The position numbers and the translations under genes were made by a program. Positions 40,615 to 48,372 of a stretch of DNA of 64,000 nt are shown piece by piece. The notes below the pieces were generated by a model, which saw only the letters and a program-made list of their open reading frames with translations, did not search any database and was not told the origin of the DNA. Source of the stretch: Clostridiales bacterium (GTDB lineage: Bacteria; Bacillota; Clostridia; Oscillospirales; Acutalibacteraceae). Numbering within the stretch: the stretch's first letter is position 1; each line of letters starts with the position of its first letter. Where the stretch lies: assembly GCA_019416455.1 (NCBI GenBank), contig DXXG01000015.1:103345-167344 (forward strand), written 5' to 3'.

Positions 40615-41871
40615 ATGTTTAATGATTTGATGGATACTCTGGGCTTTGTCACCGGGAAAGATCCGGAAGTAGGCCAGGCCATGGAAAAAGAGTTCGCCCG
40701 CCAGCAGCGGAACCTGGAGCTGATCGCTTCGGAGAACATCGTTTCCCCTGCGGTGATGGCCGCCATGGGCACGGTGCTCACCAACAAATACGCCGAGGGC
40801 TATCCCGGCAAGCGGTATTACGGCGGCTGCCAGTGTGTGGACATTGTGGAGGACATCGCTCGGGACCGTGCCTGCAAGCTGTTCGGCGCGGACCATGCCA
40901 ACGTCCAGCCCCATTCCGGCGCTCAGGCTAATCTGGCGGTTTACTTCGCTTTGCTCCAGCCCGGTGACACCGTGCTGGGCATGAATCTTGCCGAGGGCGG
41001 TCACTTGACCCACGGTTCTCCCGTGAATATGTCCGGCGCCTTGTACAACTTCGTTGCTTACGGTGTGGACGCCCAGACCGGCCGTATCGACTACGACAAG
41101 CTGATGGAGCAGGCTCTGGAAGTGAAGCCCAAGATGATCGTGGCCGGCGCCAGCGCTTATCCCCGGGCTATCGACTTCAAAAAGTTCCGGGAGATCGCCG
41201 ATGCCTGCGGCGCTTACCTGATGGTGGACATGGCCCACATCGCTGGCTTGGTGGCTGCTGGGGTCCATGAGAACCCGGTGCCCTACGCCCATGTGGTGAC
41301 CACCACCACCCACAAGACCCTCCGTGGTCCCAGAGGCGGCATGATCCTCTGCAAAGAGGAATTCGCTAAAGCCATCGACAAGGCTATTTTCCCCGGCACC
41401 CAGGGTGGTCCCCTGATGCACATCATCGCCGCCAAGGCGGTGTGCTTGGGCGAAGCGCTGCGGCCTGAGTTCAAGTCCTATGGGGAGCAGATCGTGAAGA
41501 ACGCTGCTGCTCTTGCCAAGGGTTTGATGGACCGGGGCGTGAAGTTGGTCTCCGGCGGCACGGACAACCATTTGATGCTCATCGACTTGACGGATATGGA
41601 GCTCACCGGTAAAGAACTGGAGCGCCGTCTGGACGAAGTGTATATCACCGCCAACAAGAACACCGTTCCCGGGGAGAAGCGGAGCCCCTTCACCACCAGC
41701 GGCGTGCGTCTGGGAACTCCCGCTGTCACCACTCGGGGCCTGGTGGAGTCGGACATGGACGAGATCGCTGCCTGCATCGCCATGGCCATGGAGGACAACT
41801 TCGAGGAGAAGATCGACGCCATCCGCACCCGTGTGGACAACATCTGCCAGAAGTATCCTCTCTATCAATAA
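40615..41871 (+). CDS. glyA: serine hydroxymethyltransferase
   Basis: A 418-residue PLP enzyme of normal size: QRNLELIASENIVSPAV near the start, YGGCQCVDIVE, VDMAHIAGL and the PLP lysine Lys234 in TTTTHKTLRGPRGG. Interconverts serine and glycine while charging tetrahydrofolate with a one-carbon unit, linking to folC at 56834. AGGAAG lies about nine bases before the ATG at 40615; the frame stays open upstream but lacks a ribosome site and includes the promoter. Monocistronic, with terminator. Confidence 0.97.
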   Translation: MFNDLMDTLGFVTGKDPEVGQAMEKEFARQQRNLELIASENIVSPAVMAAMGTVLTNKYAEGYPGKRYYGGCQCVDIVEDIARDRACKLFGADHANVQPHSGAQANLAVYFALLQPGDTVLGMNLAEGGHLTHGSPVNMSGALYNFVAYGVDAQTGRIDYDKLMEQALEVKPKMIVAGASAYPRAIDFKKFREIADACGAYLMVDMAHIAGLVAAGVHENPVPYAHVVTTTTHKTLRGPRGGMILCKEEFAKAIDKAIFPGTQGGPLMHIIAAKAVCLGEALRPEFKSYGEQIVKNAAALAKGLMDRGVKLVSGGTDNHLMLIDLTDMELTGKELERRLDEVYITANKNTVPGEKRSPFTTSGVRLGTPAVTTRGLVESDMDEIAACIAMAMEDNFEEKIDAIRTRVDNICQKYPLYQ

Positions 41872-41892
41872 GAAAGCTCAAAGGATGGAAGA

Positions 41893-41921
41893 AGGCTGCG
41901 GGATCTCCCGCGGCCTTTTTT
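41893..41921 (+). terminator. intrinsic terminator of glyA
   Basis: GGCTGCGGGA and TCCCGCGGCC form the stem, followed by six T. Confidence 0.85.
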
Positions 41922-41957
41922 GTTAGAGAGATTCAAACGTTTGTTTGTGTAAAATAG

Positions 41958-41986
41958 TTGCGTATTTCTTCGAAAAATGGTATACT
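41958..41986 (+). promoter_or_regulatory. sigma-A promoter of rarA
   Basis: TTGCGT (41958-41963), 17 base spacer, TATACT (41981-41986) with TGG in front. Confidence 0.7.
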
Positions 41987-42030
41987 GAACCATAAGATAG
42001 CAATATTTGTTGAGAAAGGAGGAGATCGCC

Positions 42031-43302
42031 TTGACAGCGCCTTTAGCGGACCGTGTACGTCCCAGCACTTTGGACGACGTGGTGGGCCAGCAACATATTT
42101 TAGGCCCGGGCCGGGCCCTGCGGCGAATCCTCCAATCGGGGACCATCCCCAACATGGTGTTTTATGGTCCTTCCGGCGTGGGAAAGACCACTGTGGCTTC
42201 CATCATCGCCCGGAACACCCAAAAGCATCTTGTGAAGCTAAATGGCACCACCGCTTCCACCGCAGACATCAAAGAGGCCGTGGCCGCCACCAATACCCTG
42301 GAAGGTTACGGTGGGGTGCTGTTATATCTTGACGAGATCCAGTATTTTAATAAGAAGCAACAGCAGACCCTGCTGGAGTTTATCGAGAACGGCAGCGTCA
42401 CACTGATTGCTTCCACCACGGAGAACCCGTATTTCTACGTGTATAACGCTATCCTCAGCCGCAGCACGGTGTTCGAGTTCAAGCCTGTGGGGAAAGAGGA
42501 CATCCAGAAAGCGGTGGAACGGGCCTTCCGATGCTTGGCGGAGGAGCAGGGCAGACCGATCCTTCCAGAGGAAGGTGTGTGCCGCCATATTGCTTCCGCC
42601 TGCGGGGGCGACGTGCGCAAGGCCATGAATGCGGTGGAGCTTTCCACCCTGGCCTGTGATACAGGCGGCCCGGCAGTGGAGGTCACCCTGGAAAGCGCCC
42701 GGGAATTGACCCAGAAAAGCGCCATACGCTATGACAAAAACGGGGACGAGCACTACGACCTGATGTCCGCTTTTCAAAAGTCCATGCGTGGTTCGGATCC
42801 GGACGGGACAGTTCACTACCTGGGGCGGCTTTTAGAGGCGGGGGATCTGCCCTCGGCCTGCCGCCGACTGTTGGTGTGCGCCTGTGAGGACGTGGGGCTA
42901 GCCTGGCCCCAGATCATCCCCATTGTGAAGGCGGCGGTGGATTCCGCTCTGATGGTGGGACTGCCAGAGGCACGCATTCCCTTGGCGGATGCGGCGGTGC
43001 TGGTGGCGCTGGCACCCAAGTCCAACTCCGCTTACACAGCTTTGGATAAGGCCGTGGAGGATATTCGGGCAGGGAAAGCGGGTCCCATCCCCAGAAACCT
43101 GCAAAACAAGCATTTTGACGGCGCCGAGGTGGAGCGGAAAGGGCAGTTCTATCAGTACCCTCATGACGCCCCCAATCATTGGCTGCCTCAGCAATATCTA
43201 CCCGACCCCCTGGTGGGTACCCAGTATTATCAGTACGGGGACAACAAGACCGAACAGAGTTTTCGGGCCTATTGGGACAAGATCAAGCATAATGGAGCCT
43301 GA
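42031..43302 (+). CDS. rarA: replication-associated recombination protein A (MgsA/RarA)
   Basis: A 423-residue AAA+ ATPase: PLADRVRPSTLDDVVGQQHILG at the N-terminus, Walker A YGPSGVGKTT (45-54), Walker B LLYLDEI, sensor ASTTENPYF, and the C-terminal RarA domain with ACEDVGLAWP and SNSAYTALDKA. Acts at stalled replication forks as a clamp-loader-like tetramer. The start is TTG at 42031, with AAAGGAGG eight bases upstream; frames further left have no such site. The ORF runs up to the next gene, 49 bases away, probably co-transcribed. Confidence 0.95.
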   Translation: MTAPLADRVRPSTLDDVVGQQHILGPGRALRRILQSGTIPNMVFYGPSGVGKTTVASIIARNTQKHLVKLNGTTASTADIKEAVAATNTLEGYGGVLLYLDEIQYFNKKQQQTLLEFIENGSVTLIASTTENPYFYVYNAILSRSTVFEFKPVGKEDIQKAVERAFRCLAEEQGRPILPEEGVCRHIASACGGDVRKAMNAVELSTLACDTGGPAVEVTLESARELTQKSAIRYDKNGDEHYDLMSAFQKSMRGSDPDGTVHYLGRLLEAGDLPSACRRLLVCACEDVGLAWPQIIPIVKAAVDSALMVGLPEARIPLADAAVLVALAPKSNSAYTALDKAVEDIRAGKAGPIPRNLQNKHFDGAEVERKGQFYQYPHDAPNHWLPQQYLPDPLVGTQYYQYGDNKTEQSFRAYWDKIKHNGA

Positions 43303-43351
43303 AAGCCTGTATGATAGAACAGAACAGGCAATTCGTGAAAGTGAGGTACCT

Positions 43352-44026
43352 TCAATGAAACCCTTGGTTTTGGGAAATCTTTCCTACGGGATGTACGCCA
43401 TCGGCGTAAAGGACGGCAAAAAGCCCAGCGCCTGCATCGTCAACACGGTGATGCAGATCTCCAAAGCCACTCCCACCGCCCAGCCTCTGGTGACGGTGAC
43501 CATGAACAAGGCCAATTACAGCTGTCAGTGCATCCAGCAGGAAGGAATCTTCACCATTTCGGTGCTGTCCGAAGAGACTCCCGCCACGGTGATCGGCGCG
43601 CTGGGATTCGTTTCCGGCCGCCATACCGATAAGCTGGAGAACATCCGGCACAAGGTGCTCATTGAAGGGGTGCCGGTGGTGAAGGAAAACACCTGCTGCT
43701 GGTTCTTGTGCAAGGTGAAGGAGCAAGTGGAGACGCAGGAGCAAGTGGTGTTTGTGGCGGAGATCATCGCCGGAAGCGACGAGGCGGTGGGTACCCCTAT
43801 GACTTATAAGTACTACGTGGAGCGCTTGGGAGGCGCGTCCCCCAAGAATTCCCCCACCTTCCTGCCTCCCGGAAAGACCTTTGATAAGAGCAGCGGGGAG
43901 AGCTTTGTGTGTTCGGTGTGCGGCTACGTGTATCAGGATCCTAACTTTGGATTTGAGGAGCTTCCTGCTGACTGGACCTGTCCCATCTGTAAAATGCCCA
44001 AGAAGGCCTTTGTGCGGAAAAAGTAA
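43352..44026 (+). CDS. flavin reductase-rubredoxin fusion (high-molecular-weight rubredoxin)
   Basis: A 224-residue fusion: an FMN-binding flavin reductase domain (about 1-160, LSYGMYAIGV, ISVLSEETP) and a C-terminal rubredoxin with Cys187, Cys190, Cys210 and Cys213 (CSVCGYVY and CPICKMPKKAF). Fusions of this type (Hrb) pass electrons from NAD(P)H or a flavin to oxygen-detoxifying flavodiiron proteins in anaerobes. The rubredoxin is short: only 19 residues lie between the two Cys pairs, fewer than in free rubredoxins. GTGAGGT precedes the ATG at 43352. Terminator follows. Confidence 0.9.
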   Translation, partial: SMKPLVLGNLSYGMYAIGVKDGKKPSACIVNTVMQISKATPTAQPLVTVTMNKANYSCQCIQQEGIFTISVLSEETPATVIGALGFVSGRHTDKLENIRHKVLIEGVPVVKENTCCWFLCKVKEQVETQEQVVFVAEIIAGSDEAVGTPMTYKYYVERLGGASPKNSPTFLPPGKTFDKSSGESFVCSVCGYVYQDPNFGFEELPADWTCPICKMPKKAFVRKK

Positions 44027-44041
44027 AGCTACATAAACCAA

Positions 44042-44076
44042 GACCGTCGGGAACCTATTCCGGCGGCCTTTTTTAT
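44042..44076 (+). terminator. terminator after the rubredoxin fusion
   Basis: CCGTCGG and CCGGCGG pair (one G-U), loop of 9, then CCTTTTTTATTT. Confidence 0.8.
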
Positions 44077-44154
44077 TTCGTTTTGTTCCGACAAAAAGAG
44101 ATATAATGCGGGAATGCTCGCGTTATGTAAACTGATTTATGTTCTAGTTAAAAT

Positions 44155-44168
44155 TTCCGTGCACGGAA
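44155..44168. promoter_or_regulatory. 14 bp perfect palindrome in a gene-free stretch
   Basis: TTCCGTGCACGGAA, upstream of the small lipoprotein gene, about 50 bases after a TATAAT (44102-44107). It has the look of a dimeric repressor site. Confidence 0.35.
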
Positions 44169-44318
44169 TAAACCGGTAAATAAAGGCGGTCATGGAAGAT
44201 TTGCACAATACAGTTATGGAAACATTGTAAATATTTATACCTCCATTTGTAAGAAACTCGTAAAGAAATCTATGGTTTTTCTGTAATAAATTCCTCTTAC
44301 ACTCTGTAACGTGAAACA

Positions 44319-44366
44319 GCCGGATGGGTTTCCGTCTGGCGGCGAAAGGTAACCATCCTGGTTGCC
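44319..44366 (+). promoter_or_regulatory. structured leader of the small lipoprotein gene
   Basis: The gene-free stretch 44077-44402 ends in this leader. Two adjacent 7 bp hairpins (GCCGGAT/GTCTGGC and GGTAACC/GGTTGCC) compete with an alternative long-range stem CCGGATGG/CCATCC-GG. It resembles a switching leader but matches no riboswitch class I can name. Confidence 0.4.
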
Positions 44367-44402
44367 TGGAGCAAATTCCAATTTTCAAAGGGGAAACTTA
44401 AC

Positions 44403-44630
44403 ATGAAAAAACTGATTGTTTCTATGATGGCTCTGATGCTGGTTCTGAGCATGGCTGCTTGCGGTGGCAATACCACCAGCTCCACTGGCGAAACTTCTAC
44501 CACCAGCACCAGCTCCACTGTCTCCGCTGACGAGGGGACCGATTCCACCACTTCTGAGGACAACACCTCCAGCGTTGCTGAGGAGAGCACCTCCGAAGTG
44601 AGCGAGTCTTCTGTTTCTGCAGCTGAGTAA
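44403..44630 (+). CDS. small Ser/Thr-rich lipoprotein
   Basis: A 75-residue protein: lipoprotein signal peptide with lipobox SMAAC (Cys20), then a mature region almost wholly of Ser, Thr, Glu, Asp and Val with no fold evident. Exported and lipid-anchored on the outer face of the membrane. GGGG precedes the ATG at 44403. Monocistronic, with a structured leader and a strong terminator. Function unknown; possibly only the stub of a low-complexity surface lipoprotein. Confidence 0.8.
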   Translation: MKKLIVSMMALMLVLSMAACGGNTTSSTGETSTTSTSSTVSADEGTDSTTSEDNTSSVAEESTSEVSESSVSAAE

Positions 44631-44641
44631 GAAACCAACAT

Positions 44642-44680
44642 AAAAAATGGACCGGCAGATTTGCCGGTCCATTTTTTTAT
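44642..44680. terminator. bidirectional terminator
   Basis: TGGACCGGCA and TGCCGGTCCA pair perfectly, with A run left and T run right. Shared by the lipoprotein gene and the convergent acetyltransferase gene. Confidence 0.9.
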
Positions 44681-44682
44681 CC

Positions 44683-45120
44683 TTATTCCCAGTCAAGCCG
44701 GTAGACCATCTCACCGTGATGATCCCGGCCGTCAGGACGAAAGCCCACACTTTCATACAGAGCTCTGCCCCAGACGTTTTCAGGGTTGCAGCTGAGATAT
44801 ACCATGTGGTGAGCGGGATCCTGTTTGATCCGGTCCAGGACCAGGGCAAGCATCTTTCTTCCATAGCCCCGGGACTGGAACTGTTGTCCCACCATCAGCC
44901 GGTTGATCCAGTACTCTTTGTCCTCCACATCCATGGCGTACATGGCGAACCCTACAAGAGTGTCCCCGTCATAGACCGCCAGAGGCACACATTCCGGCTG
45001 GGCTTTTGCCTGGGCCAGGGAATAGGCGTTGTCTGCCACGTAATCCTTTTGGCTCTCGGCCACGGAAAGTTTCAAAACGTCCCGAAAATTGTTCCGATCG
45101 ATCTCACGAAAACTCAGCAA
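44683..45120 (-). CDS. GNAT N-acetyltransferase
   Basis: A 145-residue GNAT: acetyl-CoA loop VGQQFQSRGYGRKML and C-terminal LSCNPENVWGRALYESVGF. The pattern is close to spermidine/spermine acetyltransferases of the BltD/PaiA kind, but the substrate cannot be read from sequence. The start is TTG at 45120 (LSFREIDRNNF), seven bases after AGGAGG. It follows the rhamnosidase by 15 bases, so it is the third gene of the cytidine deaminase-rhamnosidase-acetyltransferase operon. Confidence 0.85.
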   Translation of the reverse strand: MLSFREIDRNNFRDVLKLSVAESQKDYVADNAYSLAQAKAQPECVPLAVYDGDTLVGFAMYAMDVEDKEYWINRLMVGQQFQSRGYGRKMLALVLDRIKQDPAHHMVYLSCNPENVWGRALYESVGFRPDGRDHHGEMVYRLDWE

Positions 45121-45135
45121 GTGGATCCCTCCTTT

Positions 45136-47700
45136 TTAAAATACATAAGTTCCTGCGGACAGGGTCCGGGTCTCCCCAGTGGGAAGGCGCAGTTCCGCCT
45201 GGCAGTCGAAGGGAATGGTGACGGAGCCATGGAGCTCTTCGCCTTGCCAGCGCCACTCCACCCGGTATTCGCCGGAAGCAGTTTCCTGGCGCAGCTTTGC
45301 CCAGGGGATGCGCCGATCCGCCATAGGACGGATAACCGCCTTCTTGTAACCGGGGGCATCTTCCACCGGGTTCAGACCGCACAGGTTCCGGTACATCCAG
45401 TCCACAATGGAGCCGTAGGCGTAATGGTTCAAGCTGTTCATCCCGGTGCCGCTGATAGAACCGTCAGGCAAGATGGAATTCCACCGCTCCCATACGGTGG
45501 TGGCGCCCATGTTTACCTCGTAGAGCCAGCTGGGCAGGTCGTCGTTGAGGAACAGGGTGTATGCCAGATCGTTGGCGCCGTTGTCGGAAAGGGCCCGGCA
45601 CAGGAAAGGAGTGCCGCAGAAACCGGTGTCCAGATGCATGTTCCTGGCCTGGATCCGCTCCTTCAACTGATCCAGCACAGCATCCCGTTTCCCCTGGGGA
45701 TACAGTCCGAAGAACAGGGACAATACACAGGCGGTCTGGGTCACATGGATCTTCAAGGTGCCGTCCTCCTGGAAGTATTCCTCCAAAAACGTACCCTTGA
45801 TCTTTTGACACAGGGCTTCGTATTCCCGCTGATCCTCCTCATAACCCAGGGCTTTCGCGGCTTTGGCAGTGAGACTGGCGGAGTAGTAGTAGAACGCGGT
45901 GGCGGTGTAGGCCAGATCCGTGGCGCCGAAGGGGTTCTGGGTGTCTCCGTCCTCCCGATCCAGAGCCAACCAGTCTCCCAGCTGGCTTCCCCGCAGCCAC
46001 AGGCCTCGACCACCATCGGCTTCGTCGTCTTTGCGGATGCGGTCCACCCAGGTCTTCATCACCGGATATTCCTCCCGCAGCTGGGTCAAGTCACCGTAGC
46101 ATTCGTAGACAGCCCAAGGCATCATAGTGGCCACGTCGCTCCAAATAGCGCAGCCATTTACATTACCGCTGAGCCAGAAGGCGTCTTTCTCGTCGGGGGC
46201 TTTGGGTGCCGGTACGAAGAAGGGCACCGCCCCGCCGTAGTAGCCTTCTTCCAGGCCCACATTGTGCACGAAGTGATGGAAAAACGCAGGCATGTACAAG
46301 TTTTTGCAGGCGGTCCCGGAGATGATAGCTGCGTCGCCGGTCCAGCCCAGGCGCTCGTCGCGCTGAGGGCAGTCGGTGGGCACGTCCAGGAAGTTGTCGA
46401 ACTGGCCCCACATGGCGTTGTGGAACAGCTGGTTCACCCGTTCGTCCGCTGTGACGATAGAACCGGTGGGGTCGATATCGGAACGAATGTGCCAGGCTGT
46501 GAAGTTCTCCGGCCGCACCTGAGAGACGCCTTCCACCTTCACATAGCGGAAGCCATAGAAGGTGAAATGGGGCCGGACATGGGCAGGGGTCCCGTTGGAG
46601 ATGTAGCGGTATTCGCTTTTGGCGGAACGAAGGTTGTCCCGGTAGAAGCAGTCATCCTGAAGCACTTCGCCGTAGCTCAGCACCACTTCTGTGCCGGCAG
46701 GCTCATTTACATCGAATTCCACCCAGCCTGTCATGTTCTGGCCGAAGTCCAGCACAGTTTCCCCTTTCTTGGTGTGGAGCAGAGTGGGGGTGAAACTGGC
46801 CTTTTTCACGATCTTGGGGCCCATCCGGGCGGTGAGCTTTTCCAGGCTTTCCGTGCCGGGACGCACTCCGCTGGCGGCAGCTTGGCATCCGGGGCAGGAC
46901 CAGCCAGGGATTTCCTTGCGGGCGTCGTAATGTTCCCCGTCGTAGATATTGCTGAAAGTGACGGGGGAGGGGTAGCTCTTCCAGGTGTTGTCGGAGACTA
47001 CCACCTGCTCCGAGCCGTCTTTCATGGTCACGTGAACCTCGCAGATGGCCTGCATGGTGTCGCCGTACAGATCATGGTATCGGTCGAAGATGATATCGCC
47101 CTTGTACCAGCCGGGACCCATGGAAAGTCCCAGGGTGTTTTCGCCCTGGTGCAGCATGGAGGTGATATCGAAGGTCTGGTATTCCAGCTGGAAATCGTAG
47201 CAGTGATACCCGGGCAGCAGGTATTCGTTCCCGGCTTTTTGACCGTTGACTTCCAGCTCGTAAATGCCTACGCCGCAGACGTAAGCTCTGGCGGATTCCA
47301 CTTCTCCGCTGAGGGTGAAGTCTTTGGCCAGCAGGGGCTGGATCTCCTTGTCCTGAAAGTCAGCGGCGATCCACTGGGCCTGCCAGGGCTCCTGTTGCTT
47401 GGCGGTCTCGAACCAGGAGGAGGCGGAGGCACTGTCCCCGCCGTCGCCCCAAACGGTGACGGTCCAATGATACCGGGTGCGGGGGAGAAGCTCCACTGGC
47501 GCCTCAAACCCCAGGGAGGAGATATCCTCCCGTTTGCCGCTTTGGTAAACGATCTCTCCTTTCTCGGTTCGCACCTGGATCTCAGCGGCGGCCTGGCGCT
47601 TGTCGGCGGTGTCCTCCGCTACCCAGGAAAATACAGGATGGTTCAGAAAAAGCCCCAAAGGCATTTCCACATGGTTGGTACGAAGATGGGTGATTCTCAA
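45136..47700 (-). CDS. GH78 alpha-L-rhamnosidase
   Basis: An 854-residue protein with the Bac_rhamnosid layout: two N-terminal beta domains, a carbohydrate-binding-like region (NGQKAGNEYLLPG), then the (alpha/alpha)6 barrel with DCPQRDERLGWTGDA containing the general acid Glu, and NMGATTVWERWNS with the general base Glu, and a C-terminal beta domain. Removes terminal rhamnose from flavonoid glycosides or rhamnogalacturonan fragments. No signal peptide: intracellular. TTG at 47700 follows AGGAGG. It sits 25 bases after a cytidine deaminase gene. Confidence 0.93.
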   Translation of the reverse strand: MRITHLRTNHVEMPLGLFLNHPVFSWVAEDTADKRQAAAEIQVRTEKGEIVYQSGKREDISSLGFEAPVELLPRTRYHWTVTVWGDGGDSASASSWFETAKQQEPWQAQWIAADFQDKEIQPLLAKDFTLSGEVESARAYVCGVGIYELEVNGQKAGNEYLLPGYHCYDFQLEYQTFDITSMLHQGENTLGLSMGPGWYKGDIIFDRYHDLYGDTMQAICEVHVTMKDGSEQVVVSDNTWKSYPSPVTFSNIYDGEHYDARKEIPGWSCPGCQAAASGVRPGTESLEKLTARMGPKIVKKASFTPTLLHTKKGETVLDFGQNMTGWVEFDVNEPAGTEVVLSYGEVLQDDCFYRDNLRSAKSEYRYISNGTPAHVRPHFTFYGFRYVKVEGVSQVRPENFTAWHIRSDIDPTGSIVTADERVNQLFHNAMWGQFDNFLDVPTDCPQRDERLGWTGDAAIISGTACKNLYMPAFFHHFVHNVGLEEGYYGGAVPFFVPAPKAPDEKDAFWLSGNVNGCAIWSDVATMMPWAVYECYGDLTQLREEYPVMKTWVDRIRKDDEADGGRGLWLRGSQLGDWLALDREDGDTQNPFGATDLAYTATAFYYYSASLTAKAAKALGYEEDQREYEALCQKIKGTFLEEYFQEDGTLKIHVTQTACVLSLFFGLYPQGKRDAVLDQLKERIQARNMHLDTGFCGTPFLCRALSDNGANDLAYTLFLNDDLPSWLYEVNMGATTVWERWNSILPDGSISGTGMNSLNHYAYGSIVDWMYRNLCGLNPVEDAPGYKKAVIRPMADRRIPWAKLRQETASGEYRVEWRWQGEELHGSVTIPFDCQAELRLPTGETRTLSAGTYVF

Positions 47701-47725
47701 AACAATTCCTCCTTAAACGCGAGTC

Positions 47726-48112
47726 TTATTCAGTTTGGGCGTCCTGCCAATAGAAGGGCAGCAGATCTTTCACCTTGACCGGGGCGTTTTCCGCTACCAG
47801 CACCAAAGTGTCCGGGTTTCCCAGCTGCATGAGGAATTCCCGGCAGCGGCCGCAGGGGGGAAGGACACGTTTTTGCCAGTCGATGGCCACGATCTTTTCC
47901 ACCCGGCTTTCCCCGGCGGTGACCATGGCGGCAATGGCGGCATGCTCGGCGCAGAAGCCCATGCTGCAAGCGGTGTCGATGCATACGCCCCGGTACACGT
48001 TGCCCTTGTCCGTCACTAAAGCGGCGGCTACGCCTCCCACCTCGATGTCCTCTGAAATACGACGGGGGTTCAAGACGGAGACGGCCTCCTGATACAGTTG
48101 GTCAAATTCCAT
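47726..48112 (-). CDS. cytidine deaminase-like protein
   Basis: A 128-residue zinc deaminase: GFCAEHAAIAAM with the Zn-binding Cys and catalytic Glu, and VLPPCGRCREFL with the other two Zn cysteines. Cytidine deaminases and blasticidin-S-type deaminases share this pattern. The likely role is cytidine/deoxycytidine salvage. ATG at 48112 has AAGGGA seven bases upstream; the longer frame to 48133 does not. First gene of an operon with a rhamnosidase and an acetyltransferase, an unusual partnership. Confidence 0.85.
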   Translation of the reverse strand: MEFDQLYQEAVSVLNPRRISEDIEVGGVAAALVTDKGNVYRGVCIDTACSMGFCAEHAAIAAMVTAGESRVEKIVAIDWQKRVLPPCGRCREFLMQLGNPDTLVLVAENAPVKVKDLLPFYWQDAQTE

Positions 48113-48174
48113 GGCAGATCCCTTTCCTTTCATTCTTTTTCAGCATCAGCATACCGCGAACGCCCTGGGAAAAA

Positions 48175-48204
48175 CAGGTCCCGTTTTTTGAAAAATAGGA
48201 CCTG
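48175..48204. promoter_or_regulatory. inverted repeat upstream of the deaminase-rhamnosidase operon
   Basis: CAGGTCC (48175-48181) and GGACCTG (48198-48204), 23 bp centre to centre. It has the form of an operator in the region between this operon and the divergent arabinofuranosidase gene. Confidence 0.4.
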
Positions 48205-48295
48205 ATTTATCTCTCCGTGACAAGGGGGAAAGGCGGCGGTATTCCCATTGTATCATCGGGCCATGGGAAAAGGCAAAAAAATTTCTCAAAGCGCA

Positions 48296-48324
48296 TTGAC
48301 TTTCCCATTCATTTCTCCTATGAT
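48296..48324 (+). promoter_or_regulatory. sigma-A promoter of the arabinofuranosidase gene
   Basis: TTGACT (48296-48301), 17 base spacer, TATGAT (48319-48324). Confidence 0.75.
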
Positions 48325-48372
48325 AGTAGCGTAAAATTGTACGGACAATTTTGGGAAGGAAGGTTTTATACT

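Noticed and set aside
44647..47778. Open frame of 1043 codons on the plus strand opposite the rhamnosidase gene
   Set aside because: It is the shadow of the GH78 coding frame in GC-rich DNA, has no ribosome site, and its translation is low-information (His, Gly, Val-rich) with no domain.
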